A stretch of 64,000 nucleotides of DNA. Source: Dastarcus helophoroides. Its lineage: Eukaryota > Arthropoda > Insecta > Coleoptera > Bothrideridae. This document shows positions 21,471 to 34,700 of the stretch, in pieces. Numbering within the stretch: the first letter of the stretch is position 1; every line of letters starts with the position of its first letter. The position numbers and the translations under genes are program-made. The stretch covers positions 22,721,726-22,785,725 of the forward strand of contig CM053334.1 of NCBI GenBank assembly GCA_028583605.1, written 5' to 3'. Under the pieces are notes generated by a model that was not told the origin of the DNA, did no database searches, and saw nothing but the letters and a program-made list of their open reading frames with translations.

Positions 21471-23500
21471 AATTGTGGGCCAAATCAGTAAGTCAAGACA
21501 AGGGAGAGGGGCTAAGGGGGATTGGATATCATGGCAGCCGTGTGAGGCTATTCGTTAATTTCAGAAATGTCGAGACTTGTTAATGGTTGGCAAAAGTAAA
21601 ATTGTAACATCAAGCTCCTTATTTGGTCATTATCAGGGTGAATCAAAAACCAAAATAAAAATCTGAAAAAAACCCCAAAGCCTTTGATTTTTTTAATTTT
21701 ATAATTTTGAATTCAAATTCAAAATTAAACTCCTAGTTTTTTATAGCTATTAAATTCTAAATTATCATGAAATTATAAGCAAAAATATCGTGGCATGTTC
21801 GTGAAAACCAAAAATTTCGACTTCTTAGAAAATAAAAAATATTGAAACATGAATTTTAAAAAAGTCATTTTAAAGGCAATTGTAAGCTTAATGTTTTATT
21901 GTTTTATCTACATCAATAATAAATCAATACATGTCCAATAATTTGGCAAATTCAAGGTAAACTGCGAAATCAATCACTATGTAACGAAACGTCCCCCCAT
22001 TCCATCTGATTGAGGACAATAAATGCGACCTCTATAAATTACTCACAGAACCGTGTGATCGAACCAATGAGGCAAATAATTCCCAACACTGAATTTACAC
22101 TCAATGTGGATTAGCACCGAATGCGTACAAACTGTCGCATCGAACACTTACAACATCGACGAATTAATTCCGCCAACGCAAATCCACAATTTCCAACCGT
22201 TCAATCAAACGCCAATAGGTCAACAAACTACACTAAATATTCCCAACGTATTGAATTAGAACATATGAATGAATTAAAGAAATAAAGGATAAAGAGTAAG
22301 GGAAGAGATGGGCGAAGAGAAGTTTTAATAATTATACAAAATTTTTATCAGGTATGATCAATCCTTGAGATCCTATAAACTTTTTTTTCAATATTTTTTT
22401 AAGTACAATTGAACTGAATATTAGCAATAAACGTAACATACTCGGGAATTAAAACATCTCGTACGGTAGAACGTCTAACGTGTAAATAATTGAAAAGTGC
22501 CCGAAGAACAAGACAGTTTCTCAAACAAAAAGTTTTAGTCATATAGCTTCAGTTTTTCAGCATATATTTCATTGTAACCTGAATAGCTGAATTGTTTCCT
22601 AGTAAAAGTAACGTAAGTCGAGAATTGAAGGATTGAAAAAGGTCGTTAATCGTGAATTATGATCCGTTTCATATTTTGGCGGATGCGCCGGGAAATGCAA
22701 AATATTCGAATGTTGGTAAATTCGTTCGCGTTGTCCTCTTCCAGTTATCGATTCGCTTCTTCGCTTTTAATTTATACTAATTGTTGTCAGTTGCCAGGGC
22801 GACTTGCTGTATAATTACCTATAGATATGATTATTATTGATGAAGGGAAGGCATCGGCGTTCGTCTCCACTCAATTATTGTAACGTCAGAAACCGCAATT
22901 CTGAATTTTAATTGGCGTCGAGGTATGGATTTATCAAAACTTTGTTAATGATTCAGCTCCACCACTCTTCATTATTTTACGTTCTTGCTCTCGATAAATT
23001 ATCGCGGAAATAATTTCTTGTAACAAAGCGGGAATCTAAATTCGTAGTCTTCGGTCAGCGTCAGAAATATCTTAAAAAGATAAAATAATCTATCGATTTT
23101 AGAAGCGTGTAAGTCAACGCCGTTTCATAAAAGTATCATAAATAATTCAGAAGGCCGTTCTAGTTATATATTTATGTGTTTAAGGCTGGGACTCTTTTGA
23201 TTAGATTGGGACCAATTTTTCTTTTCAAATTAAAAAAAGTTGTATATTTGATGAGGCTTCTCAATTAACTTACCTAATTAACTTTTCAGGGATATTCTAT
23301 GCTTAGGAAAATTTCATTTTTAATGATGCGCCTGCAATTTTCCAATTACGCGGATAATTGGGTAGCTTTTCAAACGTTTAGCGGAAATGGTAGGATACGA
23401 AAGAAAGGACGATAGTTCGCGTGGCGAATTCTATCCAGAAATATGTAGTGTTCATTAAGCATCCATATTAGGTTTATATCGGTTTTGATAATCCAATAAC
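21471..23500. other. Relatively non-repetitive stretch, no gene seen
   Basis: Mixed composition with ordinary complexity (for example 21990-22270 and 22640-23050). No frame of useful length. It carries the inverted 18-bp match (22675-22692) to 12753-12770. Possibly single-copy intergenic or intronic host DNA. Confidence 0.5.
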
Positions 23501-24658
23501 ATTGTTTGATAGTCTCAATAAGGTTCATAAAATTATGTTTAGAAAAATGTCTATATTTTTTTCAAGATTTTGTTCGAATCTTTTCAACTTTTATAAAAAT
23601 TTTTCATTCGTTTGAATAATTTTGAGAAATAAAGTCCAATAGTTCTCATTTGGGATATTTCGGGTTTAAACTGAATCGGGTTAGCAAGCTCTTTCTTGAA
23701 ATTTCAAGTAAATTTCACAACTCTTTTTATAAATTTTTAATTTTTTTCTCAAAAATTTGACTTTTATAAATATTTTTTATGTTTAAAATCGTGTATGTAT
23801 AAATGTTATACTCCAGAAAAAAATGGAAGACATTTTTTAAAAAAGTTGCTGGTTTGAATGAAACGTTTAAGTTTCAAAGAAAAGTTCATATTTCATACAC
23901 ATGTCAAATTTCTTAAAAAATTCAAAACTTATCAAAAAAAAGACAAATTAAAAAAAACGGTAGTAAAAAATCACAGTGTTGAAGAAATATTAAGATTTTT
24001 AATCGGAAAGATTTGAATAAATGTCGAAATTGTCAAAGAAACTCAAAATGTTCAGAAGGAACAAAATTTTTAGAAAAATTGTCAAAATTAAAAATAAACA
24101 GAAGAATATTTCAAAGTATAAATTAAAATTGACAAAAAGTAGAAGTTTGAGAACTCAAAATGTAGAAAAAAATAGAAATTTTGGAAAAGAATCAAATAAT
24201 AATAAGAAACTCACAAATTTTGAAAAGAAAGTGAAATTTAAAAATGCCGAAATTTTCCCAATATGGCGAAATAGTACAAGTTGAAAATTTTGACAAAAGT
24301 CGAACTTTTGAATTTGAAATATTCACAATATAGTCAAAATTTGGAAACAGTAGAAATATTTAAATTTGGATGTTCTTTAATAATGTCGAAATTTTTAAAA
24401 AATGTTCACATTTTAGAAAAAAGAAGAAATAATTTTTAGAAAAAGTCCTAATTTACATTTTTATAAAAAATCAAATTTTTAAAAATTTACAAAAGTCAAA
24501 AGTTTGAGAAAATGACCATATTTCGAAAAAAACTCAAATGTTTTAAAAAGTCGAAAATTTGAACAATGCAAATTCTTAAAATTAGGTCAAAGGTTTGAAC
24601 AGCAGTCGAAGTTTCGAAAAAAAAAAATAAACAAGTTGGTCAAAATTTTGAAAAAATG
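23501..24658. repeat. Low-complexity T-rich then A-rich DNA
   Basis: T-rich up to about 23800, A-rich satellite-like after it. The longest frame here (about 87 codons near 24021) is Lys/Asn/Phe-rich low complexity and is not credible as a gene. Confidence 0.6.
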
Positions 24659-25106
24659 TGTAAATGCAGGGCTTTGAACCGTTATTTTTCGGTTCCGGTT
24701 TTCGGTTTTCGTTCCAGCAAAAAATTTAAATCGGTTCAGTTCTGATTTTCGTTTCAACAAGAATAACGTTTTTCCGGTTTTCGGTTTTTGATTCAGTTCC
24801 GGGTGACTAATTTTTTTGGTGTTTCAAAAGTTATTCGAATTAAAAATTGATTTTCAAACATAATTCAGCAATTGTTGTCTTTTTTCTTTAATATTACAAG
24901 ATGTAACTTCTATGATCTTGCCTAAAAAAAAAGGAACATATTTTTTACTTTTTCAAGTTTAAAAATTTCAGGCTGAAATCCTGAATTTTGAGTTCAAATT
25001 TCAAGAAAAACCTCAACTTTATAAAAATATAAATCGCATTTTCGGGTTGAGAAATTTTAAATTTGAATTATTCTTCATTGATCAAAAACATTATCATTAT
25101 TAATTT

Positions 25107-25165
25107 TTTTAAACCTTTCTGCGTTAAATATTTCCAAACTTGGTTGCAGAAATGTTAAATTTAAG
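25107..25165. mobile_element. Collapsed remnant of the 5621-family TIR element
   Basis: AAACCTTTCTGCG (left end) joins almost directly to TTTCCAAACTTGGTTGCAGA then AATGTTAAAT (right end); the interior is lost. It lies inside the hAT element. Confidence 0.65.
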
Positions 25166-27461
25166 TTTAAATTCGGAATTTTAATAAAAATTTAAATTAT
25201 ATACTCAAGACTAAAACGTTCCAGAATATACGAAATTGCGCGATAAAAATCGAAAATTTGAGAGACTTTTCTTTCATAATTTTGGTTTTCTAGCGAAGTT
25301 TTGACTTTGATTCGCTTGCTTTCTCAAAGATAACTAATGTTTGCTGTATTTAACTTTGTTTTCTTGAACTTTTGATTAAAAAGATCAATTCAAAAAAAAA
25401 ATAAATGAAAATGAAAAAGACCAAAAAATTTAAAATGAAAAGTTTTTTATTGAGATTTGGATGAAACAGTCAAAATTTCGACAAAAGAACTTCAAAATTT
25501 AGTAAAAGAATTTTTAAAATTTATACTTTAATTTAGAAATATTGACCTTAAACCCAAATATTCGATTTTTTTTCTGAAAATGTTATTGAAAACTTTAAAA
25601 TTTCTAAAAAAGGTAAAATTTTTCAGAAAAATTTGGTTAGTATATTCCTATTTTCGATCTTTTAAACTTTTTTCTTGTAAAGTTTCCGATTTAAACTTGT
25701 ATGTACATTTTATTATTTTTTTCTTCTCCAAAATTTTGACTTTAAAAAAATTTAGTCTTTCTTTAGAAAGTATAACCATTTTTATCGATATGTGACCTTT
25801 ATTTTTTAGTTCTAGACATTTTTCTTGAAATTTTGAAGTTAAGACTCGGACTATAAGTTTAAGTTTGAGATTTTATACTTTTACCTCGAAAACTCAAAAT
25901 TTTAAGGACTTGAAACTGTGAGATTAATTTTGAAAGAAGGATAATCATAAATTTAGTTAGTTTTTTCCTCTAAAATTTAGACCTTTTCCAAGAATGTTAA
26001 TTTTTCTTTTTAAATCTGGATATTGTTTCGAGATTTTGAATTAAGATTCAAGATAAAAAATAACAAAAAATATTGAAATTCAAATTAACACTTTTGCATT
26101 TGAAATCTAGCTTCTGCTAATATTTTTAGGAAAAATTTGAAATGTTTAACTTAAATGTATATTTTAAGCCTAAAAATAAAGAATTTACAAAAAGTGCAAT
26201 TTCAGTGATTTCTAAAAATTAATTTTGTATAGAAAAATTGAAATTTCAATGATCAACGACAAATTTTCTGGAAAAAATACGTGAATTTTAATTTTAAAGA
26301 CGAAACTGTAGGAAAAATTTTAGCTGTATCTAAAAAGTTCGTGAAGAAGATCTAACATTTTGGGAATCGATTTTGGACACAAATGTTCAAGGAGCGTAGG
26401 GCCGAACTTTCGAGTTTATACCGAAAGTTTCGCAAAAACAATTATTATTTAAGAAACACACAATTTTGACTTCTAAATTCTAAACAATCTGAAAAAAATA
26501 CCGCAATTTCGAGGCTAAAGTCGAAATCTTGAGAAAAAAAATCAAATTTTTCAGAATTAAAAATTACTATTTCAGCGTAAACAAAATCGTTGGAAGTTTA
26601 AATTAGACATTTTCTAAGATGTCACCATTCACTTTAAAAAAAGTCGACCCCATTTTCAAGATCCCAGCTTTAACTTGGAATATAATGTTGTATTTCCCCT
26701 GAAATTTGTAACATGAAATTTAAAAAGGTTAAATTTGAAATACCGAGATTTCAGCGAGAATTTTAGGAAAAAAATCGTAACTTGGAATTTTAGGAAGTTT
26801 TAGGAAGTCGGCGGTGTATAAAATCATAAGAATTTTAAATTGGGATTTCAAAAAAAAATTGGAATACTAAATAGGATAGAATTTGAAAGAAAAAATTAGC
26901 GAAAAATTGAAAATTTGACTAATAACTTCAAAAAATAAAAGTATCAAATTAGGAAAGGAAGATTTGAAATTTAAGGAAAGAATTAAATTCGGAGTTTTCT
27001 AAAAAAAATACAAATTTCTAGAAAAACTTGAATTTGCAAATAAAAATGTAAGAAAAGCCCAGGTTTCCTAGCTTGAATATAAAACGCGCTGCTGCTTTAT
27101 TCTAAATAAGTTACAACGAAGGATATTTTGTTTTAATTTAAACTCAAAATTTTAAGACAAAAAAAGGAATAATTTGAATAATTTCTAGATGAAAATGAAA
27201 GTTTCAAAAAAATGTCGACAATTTTGGAAAAAGATTCAAGTTAAAATTTAAAATTTTAATTTGGTTTGAAATTTTGAGAATAAAGACAATATTTTCTAAT
27301 AAATGTTAGTTTCTAATCTAATTTTTAAACAGAAATAAGAGATTGAAAGTAAACTCCTAATTTTGAGTTCAAAGTTGCACGTATTTGTGTAAAATTTTAA
27401 AAAGAAATTGAAATTTCTAAAAAAAGAATTAAGACTTAAGGGTAAAATAAAAACTGTTTTA

Positions 27462-27613
27462 AGTATCTCTCTAAAGATGACAGGTAGGCTGTCGAAACGC
27501 GTTCGAGCAACCTTTGTTGTGTTTCTTAATCTTTCTATCTTTCTTGGTTTCAGGGGACAAGTTCTGTATTTCAATTTTTGAAGATAACCAAGGGCCAGTC
27601 CGTTCCACCAAAC
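27462..27613 (+). mobile_element. HHL copy inside the hAT element
   Basis: CTAAAGATGACAGG, then GGCTGTCGAAACGCGTT, AGCAACCTTTGTTGTG, CTTTCTTGGTTTCAGGGG, TCTGTATTTCAATTTTT and CCAGTCCGTTCCACC. The core has CTAAAGA (G5 lost). Only the plus-orientation arm is present. Confidence 0.75.
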
Positions 27614-27755
27614 CGTTTTAAGTACATAAATTCAACGAACCCAAATAAATCGATATTTTTGTCCGGTTTCACTTCAGTTTTCGTTCCGAGGAAAATAACG
27701 GTTTTTTCGGTTTCCGGTTTTCGGTTCAGTTCCGGTTCGAAGCGCTGTGTAAATG

Positions 27756-28893
27756 CGGAAAATTAAAAAAAAAAAAAAATGGAAATTGTGAGAAAGCTAA
27801 AGTTTTAAAGACAACATTAAAATATTTGTTTTAAAATATTTTTTTTTATGATGTCCTGTCTTTTATTTGAAATTTAATATCAAAATTTTGGATTTTTAAT
27901 TTTTTTGAAAAAAAGTCCCAAAATTTTTAGATAAAGATCGATTTATTGGACACATCACCAAAGGTAGACCTACGCGAATATTTTACATTTAACGGTAACG
28001 GTTTACAAAATAAAAGCGAGATAAGGTTATTTACAAAATTTTGAAATTGAAACTGAAAATTTTGAGAAAAATGTGCCCCAAATTTTTAATTCTTACCTAA
28101 ACTTTTGACTTTCATTTTTATACATTTAAAAGAGACTAAACTAATTTGAATATTGCGACAGTGACATTGAAACTTTCGATTTTATTGAAGAATTTTCGAG
28201 CATGAGTTTAAGTTGCGTTAAAGTCAAAATTTCTAGAAAAAATCGAAATTAAGACGAAAAGGTAAACTCTTCTTGAAAAAAGTCAAAATTTCGATATTTT
28301 TCTCGAAGTTTCACTCTTTTTTTTTCTATTTTGTTTTGGATCCTTATCTACTGAGGTAATTTCGATTTTTTCCCGGAATTTTGAATTGACATTATTTCGT
28401 AAAGACTATTCAAATTTCGAAATTAAAATAGTTTGTAAAAAATCTCGAATTTTGCTAAATGAAGGATTTTGTCTTGGAATGTAAAAGCGATCAGTCATCT
28501 CAGGTTCTTCCGGATTTTAAAAGCCCCCTTGTGTGGATATAGCCCAAAATTTCGAGACTAACATCGAAATTTCAAGAAAAAGTATGTAATTAATATTGAA
28601 AAAGTAATTATTCCATCTTTTTAACACGACAGGTGCCAACCCCCAATTACTTGAAGATTCAAGTTTGATCCCTCCTTTTATTTTAAGTGAAGTAGCGACT
28701 CGTGACTTTTTGGGATGGCAGAAAACTTGGTAGCCATAGATCAGGCACCAGATTTTTTTTGTAAAACATGCCTCCAAATTTTATAAAAATTAGGTACAGA
28801 AAAAATTACTCTTAATGTCTTATTTAATTTATTAAAAAGTATAATCCATTTGCCTTTCCTTGTGATGAGCATAATAATTGATAACTAATTCAT
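27756..28893. repeat. Low-complexity AT-rich DNA, no gene seen
   Basis: Satellite-like phrases up to about 28600, then ordinary sequence with short open frames and no motif. Confidence 0.5.
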
Positions 28894-29160
28894 TCAAATT
28901 TGGTGTTGATATGAGCAACTCTTGTTCAATGAAACTCTAAGGAGCAGAGTCTGCTTTTCTTCTGGGTATTTTCGGATAAATGTTTTAATTTTCTTTAAAG
29001 CAGGGAAACATTGTTCGTGCCCTGCTGTTGTTATTGGCCCATCGGCATCAATAGTTTCACAGATTTACAATTTAATCATAATGCCATATGTCAGTGTCTT
29101 ATTTTTCATCAGTTCGATTATGTTGCTAACGGAATTAAGAGTTACAATGTTACTAAAAGC
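28894..29160 (-). pseudogene. hAT transposase C-terminal (dimerisation) domain relic
   Basis: On the minus strand a frame reads, after an in-frame TAA at 29067-29065, a segment with PITTAGHEQCFPALKKIKTF and IRKYPEEK. It ends at a stop at 28896-28894. It matches the hATC pattern P-(V/I)-T-T-A-x-x-E-x-x-F-x-x-L-(K/R)-x-(I/L)-K-T-x-(L/I)-R of the hAT C-terminal dimerisation region. About 30 codons of the same frame continue upstream (NSVSNIIELMKN) to 29160, where a non-LTR copy was inserted. The N-terminal zinc finger and catalytic domain are absent. Recognition is by motif only; it might instead derive from a domesticated hAT-like gene. Confidence 0.6.
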
Positions 29161-29510
29161 GAAATTTGGACAGGTCACTGCCGATTAAACAAACACCTCC
29201 ACAGAATGGGAATTATAGACGACCCGAGTTGTAGAGGGTGTTTAGAAGAAGATGAGAGTGTCGAGCACGTGATGTCCGGCACTAGCATCAATCAGAGGAT
29301 CCACGCTGAGGTACTTGTGGCCTAGTGGGGCCAGTTTGAGAGAGGCGCATCCAAAGGACGTTCTTCAGTTTCTCAACAAGGTTGGGTGGCTGAACTGAAT
29401 GACCAAGGACATCTCAATCACGGGGATAGCACAATGGGCCCGGAAAGGGGGATCTAAGTGCTGGCCTAAAGCTTAAGGCAACCCACAACAAATCCAGAAT
29501 CCAGAATCCA
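29161..29510 (+). mobile_element. 5'-truncated non-LTR copy with ~12-bp target duplication
   Basis: Close copy of the last ~360 bp of the element at 1-1380, from GGACAGGTCACTG (29168) to the tail AATCCAGAATCCAG. Flanks are GTTACTAAAAGC (29149-29160) and GTTGCTAAAAGC (29511-29522), one mismatch in 12. 5' truncation, a defined repeat tail and a variable target duplication are signs of target-primed reverse transcription. The ORF part is broken by an 8-nt loss relative to copy 1 after the CACGTGATGT block. It interrupts the hAT transposase relic. Confidence 0.85.
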
Positions 29511-29645
29511 GTTGCTAAAAGCACAGAAAATATATCTCGCGCACGAGAGAGCTATCATTTAACACTTCAGACTGTCGAGAATCGAGAAATGCACAGGAAC
29601 CGCGTTCTATCACCACTACTTTGCCAGCTTCTTTGATAGAGTTCA
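29511..29645. other. Spacer between the non-LTR copy and the hAT MITE
   Basis: Ordinary-complexity DNA. It may be the upstream part of the hAT relic interrupted by the non-LTR insertion, but I cannot align a frame through it. Confidence 0.4.
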
Positions 29646-29653
29646 GTATAGAC

Positions 29654-30295
29654 CAGAGACTAAATAGACTGAACCTAACACGGTAAGCAGTGAAGCCAGT
29701 TGAAAGCCTGGCGAAAGCCTAGCTCCATCTAGCTCGCAATGCCCTCTTATTATCTGACAGACCTTTGCGAAGATAACATCGGCTTTTTTTAAAGAAAATG
29801 GGCTGTAAATATGGGGAAGTGTATTGTGGATCAATGTTGAAACCTCAGTGAACACATTAGTGAAGGAAAATCAAGAGTTTCATTCTTTGGGTAGGTAAAA
29901 ATAAAATATATAAATATTCAATTTTCGGCGTGCGCGCGTCGCCATTTCACTGTAATCATGACGTGTTTACAGCACCGGCTTAACATTATTGTACACAGGC
30001 GTCGCGTATTGAAAGAAAATTATTTTACTATTAAACCAAGATGTCTTTGAAAATAGTTCTCCTGAACTTTTACCAAAAAGCACTTATAAAAATTATCCTA
30101 TTGGTCCAAATGCCCCTAATTCTAAAGTTTCATCTAAATCGTTAGAACCGTTACGCGGCAAGTTTCGTATTTATAAATTTTACTTAATCCGACCATATCA
30201 AAGAGTAGTGGAATGCACCTCCCCACTTCCCCTGGATTTTAGCTTCAACTGTACGCATGAGACAACATTGAAACGTTCAGTCTATTTAGTCTCTG
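29654..30295. mobile_element. 642-bp hAT-type MITE with perfect TIRs and 8-bp TSD
   Basis: Begins CAGAGACTAAATAGACTG and ends with its reverse complement CAGTCTATTTAGTCTCTG. Perfect 8-bp direct repeat GTATAGAC at 29646-29653 and 30296-30303. No ORF. TSD length and the CAG-type end fit hAT. Confidence 0.9.
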
Positions 30296-30303
30296 GTATA
30301 GAC

Positions 30304-31780
30304 GTAGCAGGATTATATGTCAAGGGGACCCAGCCTAAGGAGTTTTAACTGTTAATTGTCACTTTCTATCTTCATGTTAGATGTAATTCATTCATTATTC
30401 AAGTAGTTGTTATGTGAGTATCAAATAAATGTTAAGTTTTCATTAACGCTTTAAAAGGTTCCAAGTGCTTCAAATCGCTTCAAAAATTCAATTCCATTCT
30501 CAATCCTCAGTCCTTCCTCCATCAGCCGTCACTGATCTTAAAAAAATGTTGAATATTCAGCACAATTAACAAAGTTACGATTAGGCTGGGGATAAATCAA
30601 TAATAATAGATAGGCTTCAGATAAACCTGACTTAAAAAAAAACAAAATATTTTAATGTCTGAATAAAAAGTGCCATTGGAGCAAATAAGCAATATTAAAC
30701 GTTAATAGCTATATAGTGAGCTCCGCATAATAAAAACTAATGTATACAGAAGGTTCGTAGCAGTGCAGTTTACAATGGGGGGAAATTAATAGTGAACCTT
30801 AACGAGCTTTATAAAGCAACGGATAACTAATATTGAACTGGAAATATAAATGTTTACTTGTGTGGGGGTACACGTTCATAAGCAGCCGACGCAATATAAC
30901 GAGGATTTATATATGTATATTTTGAGAGATGTGTATCGGTTTGAGATCATAAACTGCCTTGGGACCACCCACCTTAAGCCATTTTTACTACTTGCAGCAA
31001 AACTTCCAATAATTAGACACCAGATGCGAGACAGAGGAGAATCTCACAAATATTTCCAGATATACAAATAAAACCAAGACTCGAATTATTATCGTTTTAT
31101 TGTGCCGGTTCGGTATTTCGGTGGATTCTCGTCGAGTATAATAAAACGCCGCCACATCCTTTCAAAGCTTACAGAAATTAATAAGCTTAAATTCAGAATT
31201 GCACCTAGAGAATTCTGCTCAATAACATAAAAAATTAGAATTAGAAATAACTGGAAAAATTCAAATGGATTTGTTGTCATTAGAGGTTTTTTGGGAACGT
31301 GGCAAACTAAAAATATTCCTAATTTGTAAAAGAAACAAAAAATTGTTTAGATAATGCCTGAAAGAAGAAAACGTGGTCCTCTGGACTCCGAAGAAGCTGT
31401 TGAACGATTCACTTTTTCGCATAAAACTGATGTGATATTGCCTGAAGACTTGAGTTAATGTAAAATGGTGAACACTGAGGAATATTTTGAAAAAAAAATG
31501 AATGGGTGCCTAGTGTTATTAATTGGCTAATACTTGCAAGAATTTCTGACGATCATTACAAATGTTTTGAGTTTTGTGAACCTATAAGGGAAATAGGTAA
31601 CGAAAACCGAAATTTTTTAAACCACCGGATGCTTGGCAAAGAAAAGTGAGATGTGTTGATTTTATGTATGCAAAAAACTGACAGAAACACAGGTCGTTTT
31701 TCACTTAAAAAAATTATATGATGATAACTAGAGACCGCACATGCAAATATGCAATATGCATATTTAACACATTTTCACCG
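30304..31780. other. Unrecognised stretch, only small open frames
   Basis: Normal-complexity AT-rich DNA. A 34-codon frame at 31354-31458 starting MPERRKRGPLDSEEAVERF looks protein-like by composition but matches nothing I recognise. At 31728 AGAGACC followed by ATGCAAATATGCA resembles sequences at 42348 and (inverted) 40425-40450, perhaps ends of another TE family. Confidence 0.45.
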
Positions 31781-34700
31781 AGTAGTACCCACATATTTCA
31801 CCTAAAATCTAATGGTGATACATATTTTCCCTATATTTACAATATTTTCCGATGGGTACTTAATGATTGCAGTCTCACTAAGCGCTGGGTGGGACGTTTA
31901 CTCTCTTTGGTTAAAGCAGTCGATCTAAAATCTAGGTTTAACTAAATGGGTACCATTTTTTTCTTCAAAATTCTGCTTTTTTCTGGAACTTCTGTCTTTT
32001 ATTTTAAAAAATCTAATTTATTATTAAAATTTGACTTATTTCTTTTTAAAAACAGATCTCTTTAAAATTTTGAATTTTAATGTGAAAATTATTTAATTTT
32101 CATTTTTTAAAATTCGTCCTTTTCTAAGAATAATCACTTTTTTAAAATCTGATCTCTTTAAAATTAAAAATTATCACTTTTTTTAAATTTATTCTCTTTA
32201 AAATTTTGAATTTTTAAATTAAAATTATTCGCTTCGTTTTTCTTTAAAATTTACATTTGTCAAAATTCGAACTTTTCTGAAAATTTCCAGCCAATTTTCA
32301 GCAAATTATCAGGATTTGCCTTTTCCTGATAACTTGGTAAATCTTTTGATACAAAAGTAAAAACTTTGAAACAATTTATTTTTGAATGTGTAAATTTTTG
32401 TAAAAAGACAAAGAGCCTAGCAAATTTTCTTTGGAAATTTTAAGGTATTCAAGATTTTCTTATCTCCAATTTTTCAAAAATTTCAACTTGTTTCTCAAAA
32501 TATTAATATTTATTCCAATATTGGAGATTTTCTAACGTCTTGGTGGAGCACTTAGTCTCTCTACTGACTTAAGCAGTCAAGAGAAAATAAATATTCAACC
32601 GGAAAATTTTAACTTTTTCTTAAAATTTGCCCATCTTTCTTTTTAAAGTTAAATCTCTTTTTTCATCTTTTTTCTTGACATTTCTTTCTAACAATCTGCA
32701 TTTCTCTCAAAATTTCGTCTCCCAATTTCAAAATTTTCTTGAAATTTCATCTTTTTCGAAGCGTTTTTTTTACTGGATCTTTTCTGCAATTTTCTACCTG
32801 TTAGAATCAGAAACTTTTAAGTATTTTTAATGTTTGCTTAAAATCCGGTTTTTTCTCAAAATTTTATGTTTATCTCAAAATTCCGTATTTTATATTTCTG
32901 CAAAAGATTACTTTTTCAAAATTTATATTTATTTTTTTCGAAATTTCGATCTTGTTTTCGAAATTTCTATTTTCTTTGTTTTTTTTTGGATATTTAGATT
33001 TTTTTCTTAATATTCGTTTTTTACTTGAAATTTCGACATTTTTCCCAAAAATGATCGCTTGAGAATGTCGACTTTATGTCAGCATCATAGTCCCAGAAAA
33101 ATCAACTTCGAAAATAAACTTTTTTTTTAAATTTCAATTTTTTTGTTCTGAATTTATCTTTTTCAAAGAGAACTGTTCACTATTTTTTCGAAATTTAACT
33201 TTCTGGGGGAAATTTTTACTGTTTTCTCAAAGTTTCGTCTTTTTGATCGAAATACGTATTTTTTGGAATTCTCGACTAGTTTGTTGAAAAATTCGTTTAT
33301 TTCCTCAAATTTGTATTTTATTCCAAAATTTAAACCTTTTCTCATAATTTGCCAATTTTTTAAAAATTTAACTCTTTTCCTTCATCTTTTTTCTTGACAT
33401 TTCTTTTTTACAATTCGATTTCTCTCAAAATTTCGTCTCCCAATTTCAAAATTTTCTCTAAATTTCGTCTCCCAATTTCAACATTTTCTTCCAAATTTGG
33501 TCTTTTTCAAAGTGTTATTTTTTTTTAAATTGGAACATTTCCCCAATTGTTAATCTGTTAGAATTAGAACTTTTAGATATTTTTAATAGTTGCTTAAAAT
33601 CTCACTTTTTCTCGAAATTTTATGTATATCTCAAAATTCAGTATTTTATATTTCTGGAAATGACGACTTTTTCTTCAAAATTTCTATTTAGTGTTTTCCA
33701 AATTTCGATCTTGTTTTCGAAATTTTTATTTTCTTTGTTTTGTTTTAGGAAATTTAGATTTTTGTCCTTAATATTCGTCTTTTACTTCGAAACTTCGACA
33801 TTTTTCTCAAAAATGATCTCTTGGAAATGTCGACTTTTATGTCAGCATCAAAGTCCCAGAAAACTCAACTTCGAAAATAAAAATTGAAACACAGAACTTG
33901 TCCCCTGAAACCAAGAAAGATTAAAAAACACAACAAAGGTTGCTCTAACGCGTTTCGACAGCCAAGCTGTCATCTTCAGAGAGAAACATTTAAATCTTTC
34001 TTGGTTTCAGGGAGCAAGTTCTGTGTTTCAATGTTTGAAGAAAACCAAGGACCAGTCCGTTCCATCAAAAAAATTCGAATACAAACTTTTTTTAAATTCG
34101 ACAACTGTTCTCAAATTTCACTATTTTTTCGAAATTTAACTTTCCGTGAGAAATTTCTATTGTTTTCTCAAAGTTTCGTCTTTTTGCTCGAAATACGTAT
34201 TTTTTGGAATTTTCGATTAGTTTTTTAAAAATTCGTTTTTTCCTCAAATTTGCATTTTATTCCAAAACTTAAACTTTTTCTCGTAATTTGCCAATTTTTT
34301 TAATAATTTAACTCTCTTCCTTTATCTTTTTCCTTGACATTTCTATTTTACAATTCAATTTCTCTCAAAATTTTGTCTCCCAATTTCAAAATTTTCTCCA
34401 AATTTGGTCTTTTCCGAAGTCTTATTTTTTTCTAGATTGAAACATTTCCGCAATTTTTTACCTGTTAGAATCAGAACTTTTATTTTTTTTAAGGTTTGCT
34501 TAGAATCTGACTTTTTCTCAAAATTTTATGTTTATCTCAAAATTCAGTATTTTATATTTCTGAAAAAAACAACTTTTTCTTTAGAATTTTTATTTATTTT
34601 TTTCGAAATTTCGATCTTTTTATCCAAACTTCTATTTTCTTTGTTTTGTTTTTGATGATTTAAATTTTTTCCTTGAAATTCGTCTTTTTCTCGAGATTTC

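Larger units (their letters stand above)
24667..27747. mobile_element. Non-autonomous hAT transposon, 3081 bp, with 8-bp TSD
   Basis: Perfect 8-bp target duplication TGTAAATG on both sides (24659-24666 and 27748-27755), the length made by hAT transposases. The ends are inverted repeats: CAGGGCTTTGAACCG at left, and the right end reads CAGCGCTTCGAACCG on the minus strand (13 of 15 match). Subterminal regions (24676-24808 and 27662-27742) are full of CGGTTTTCGGTT and GGTTCAGTTC repeats, as hAT transposase binding regions often are. There is no transposase; the interior is low-complexity DNA plus a TIR-element remnant (25107-25165) and an HHL copy (27462-27613). It must have depended on a transposase supplied elsewhere. 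It inserted into A-rich satellite. Confidence 0.88.
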
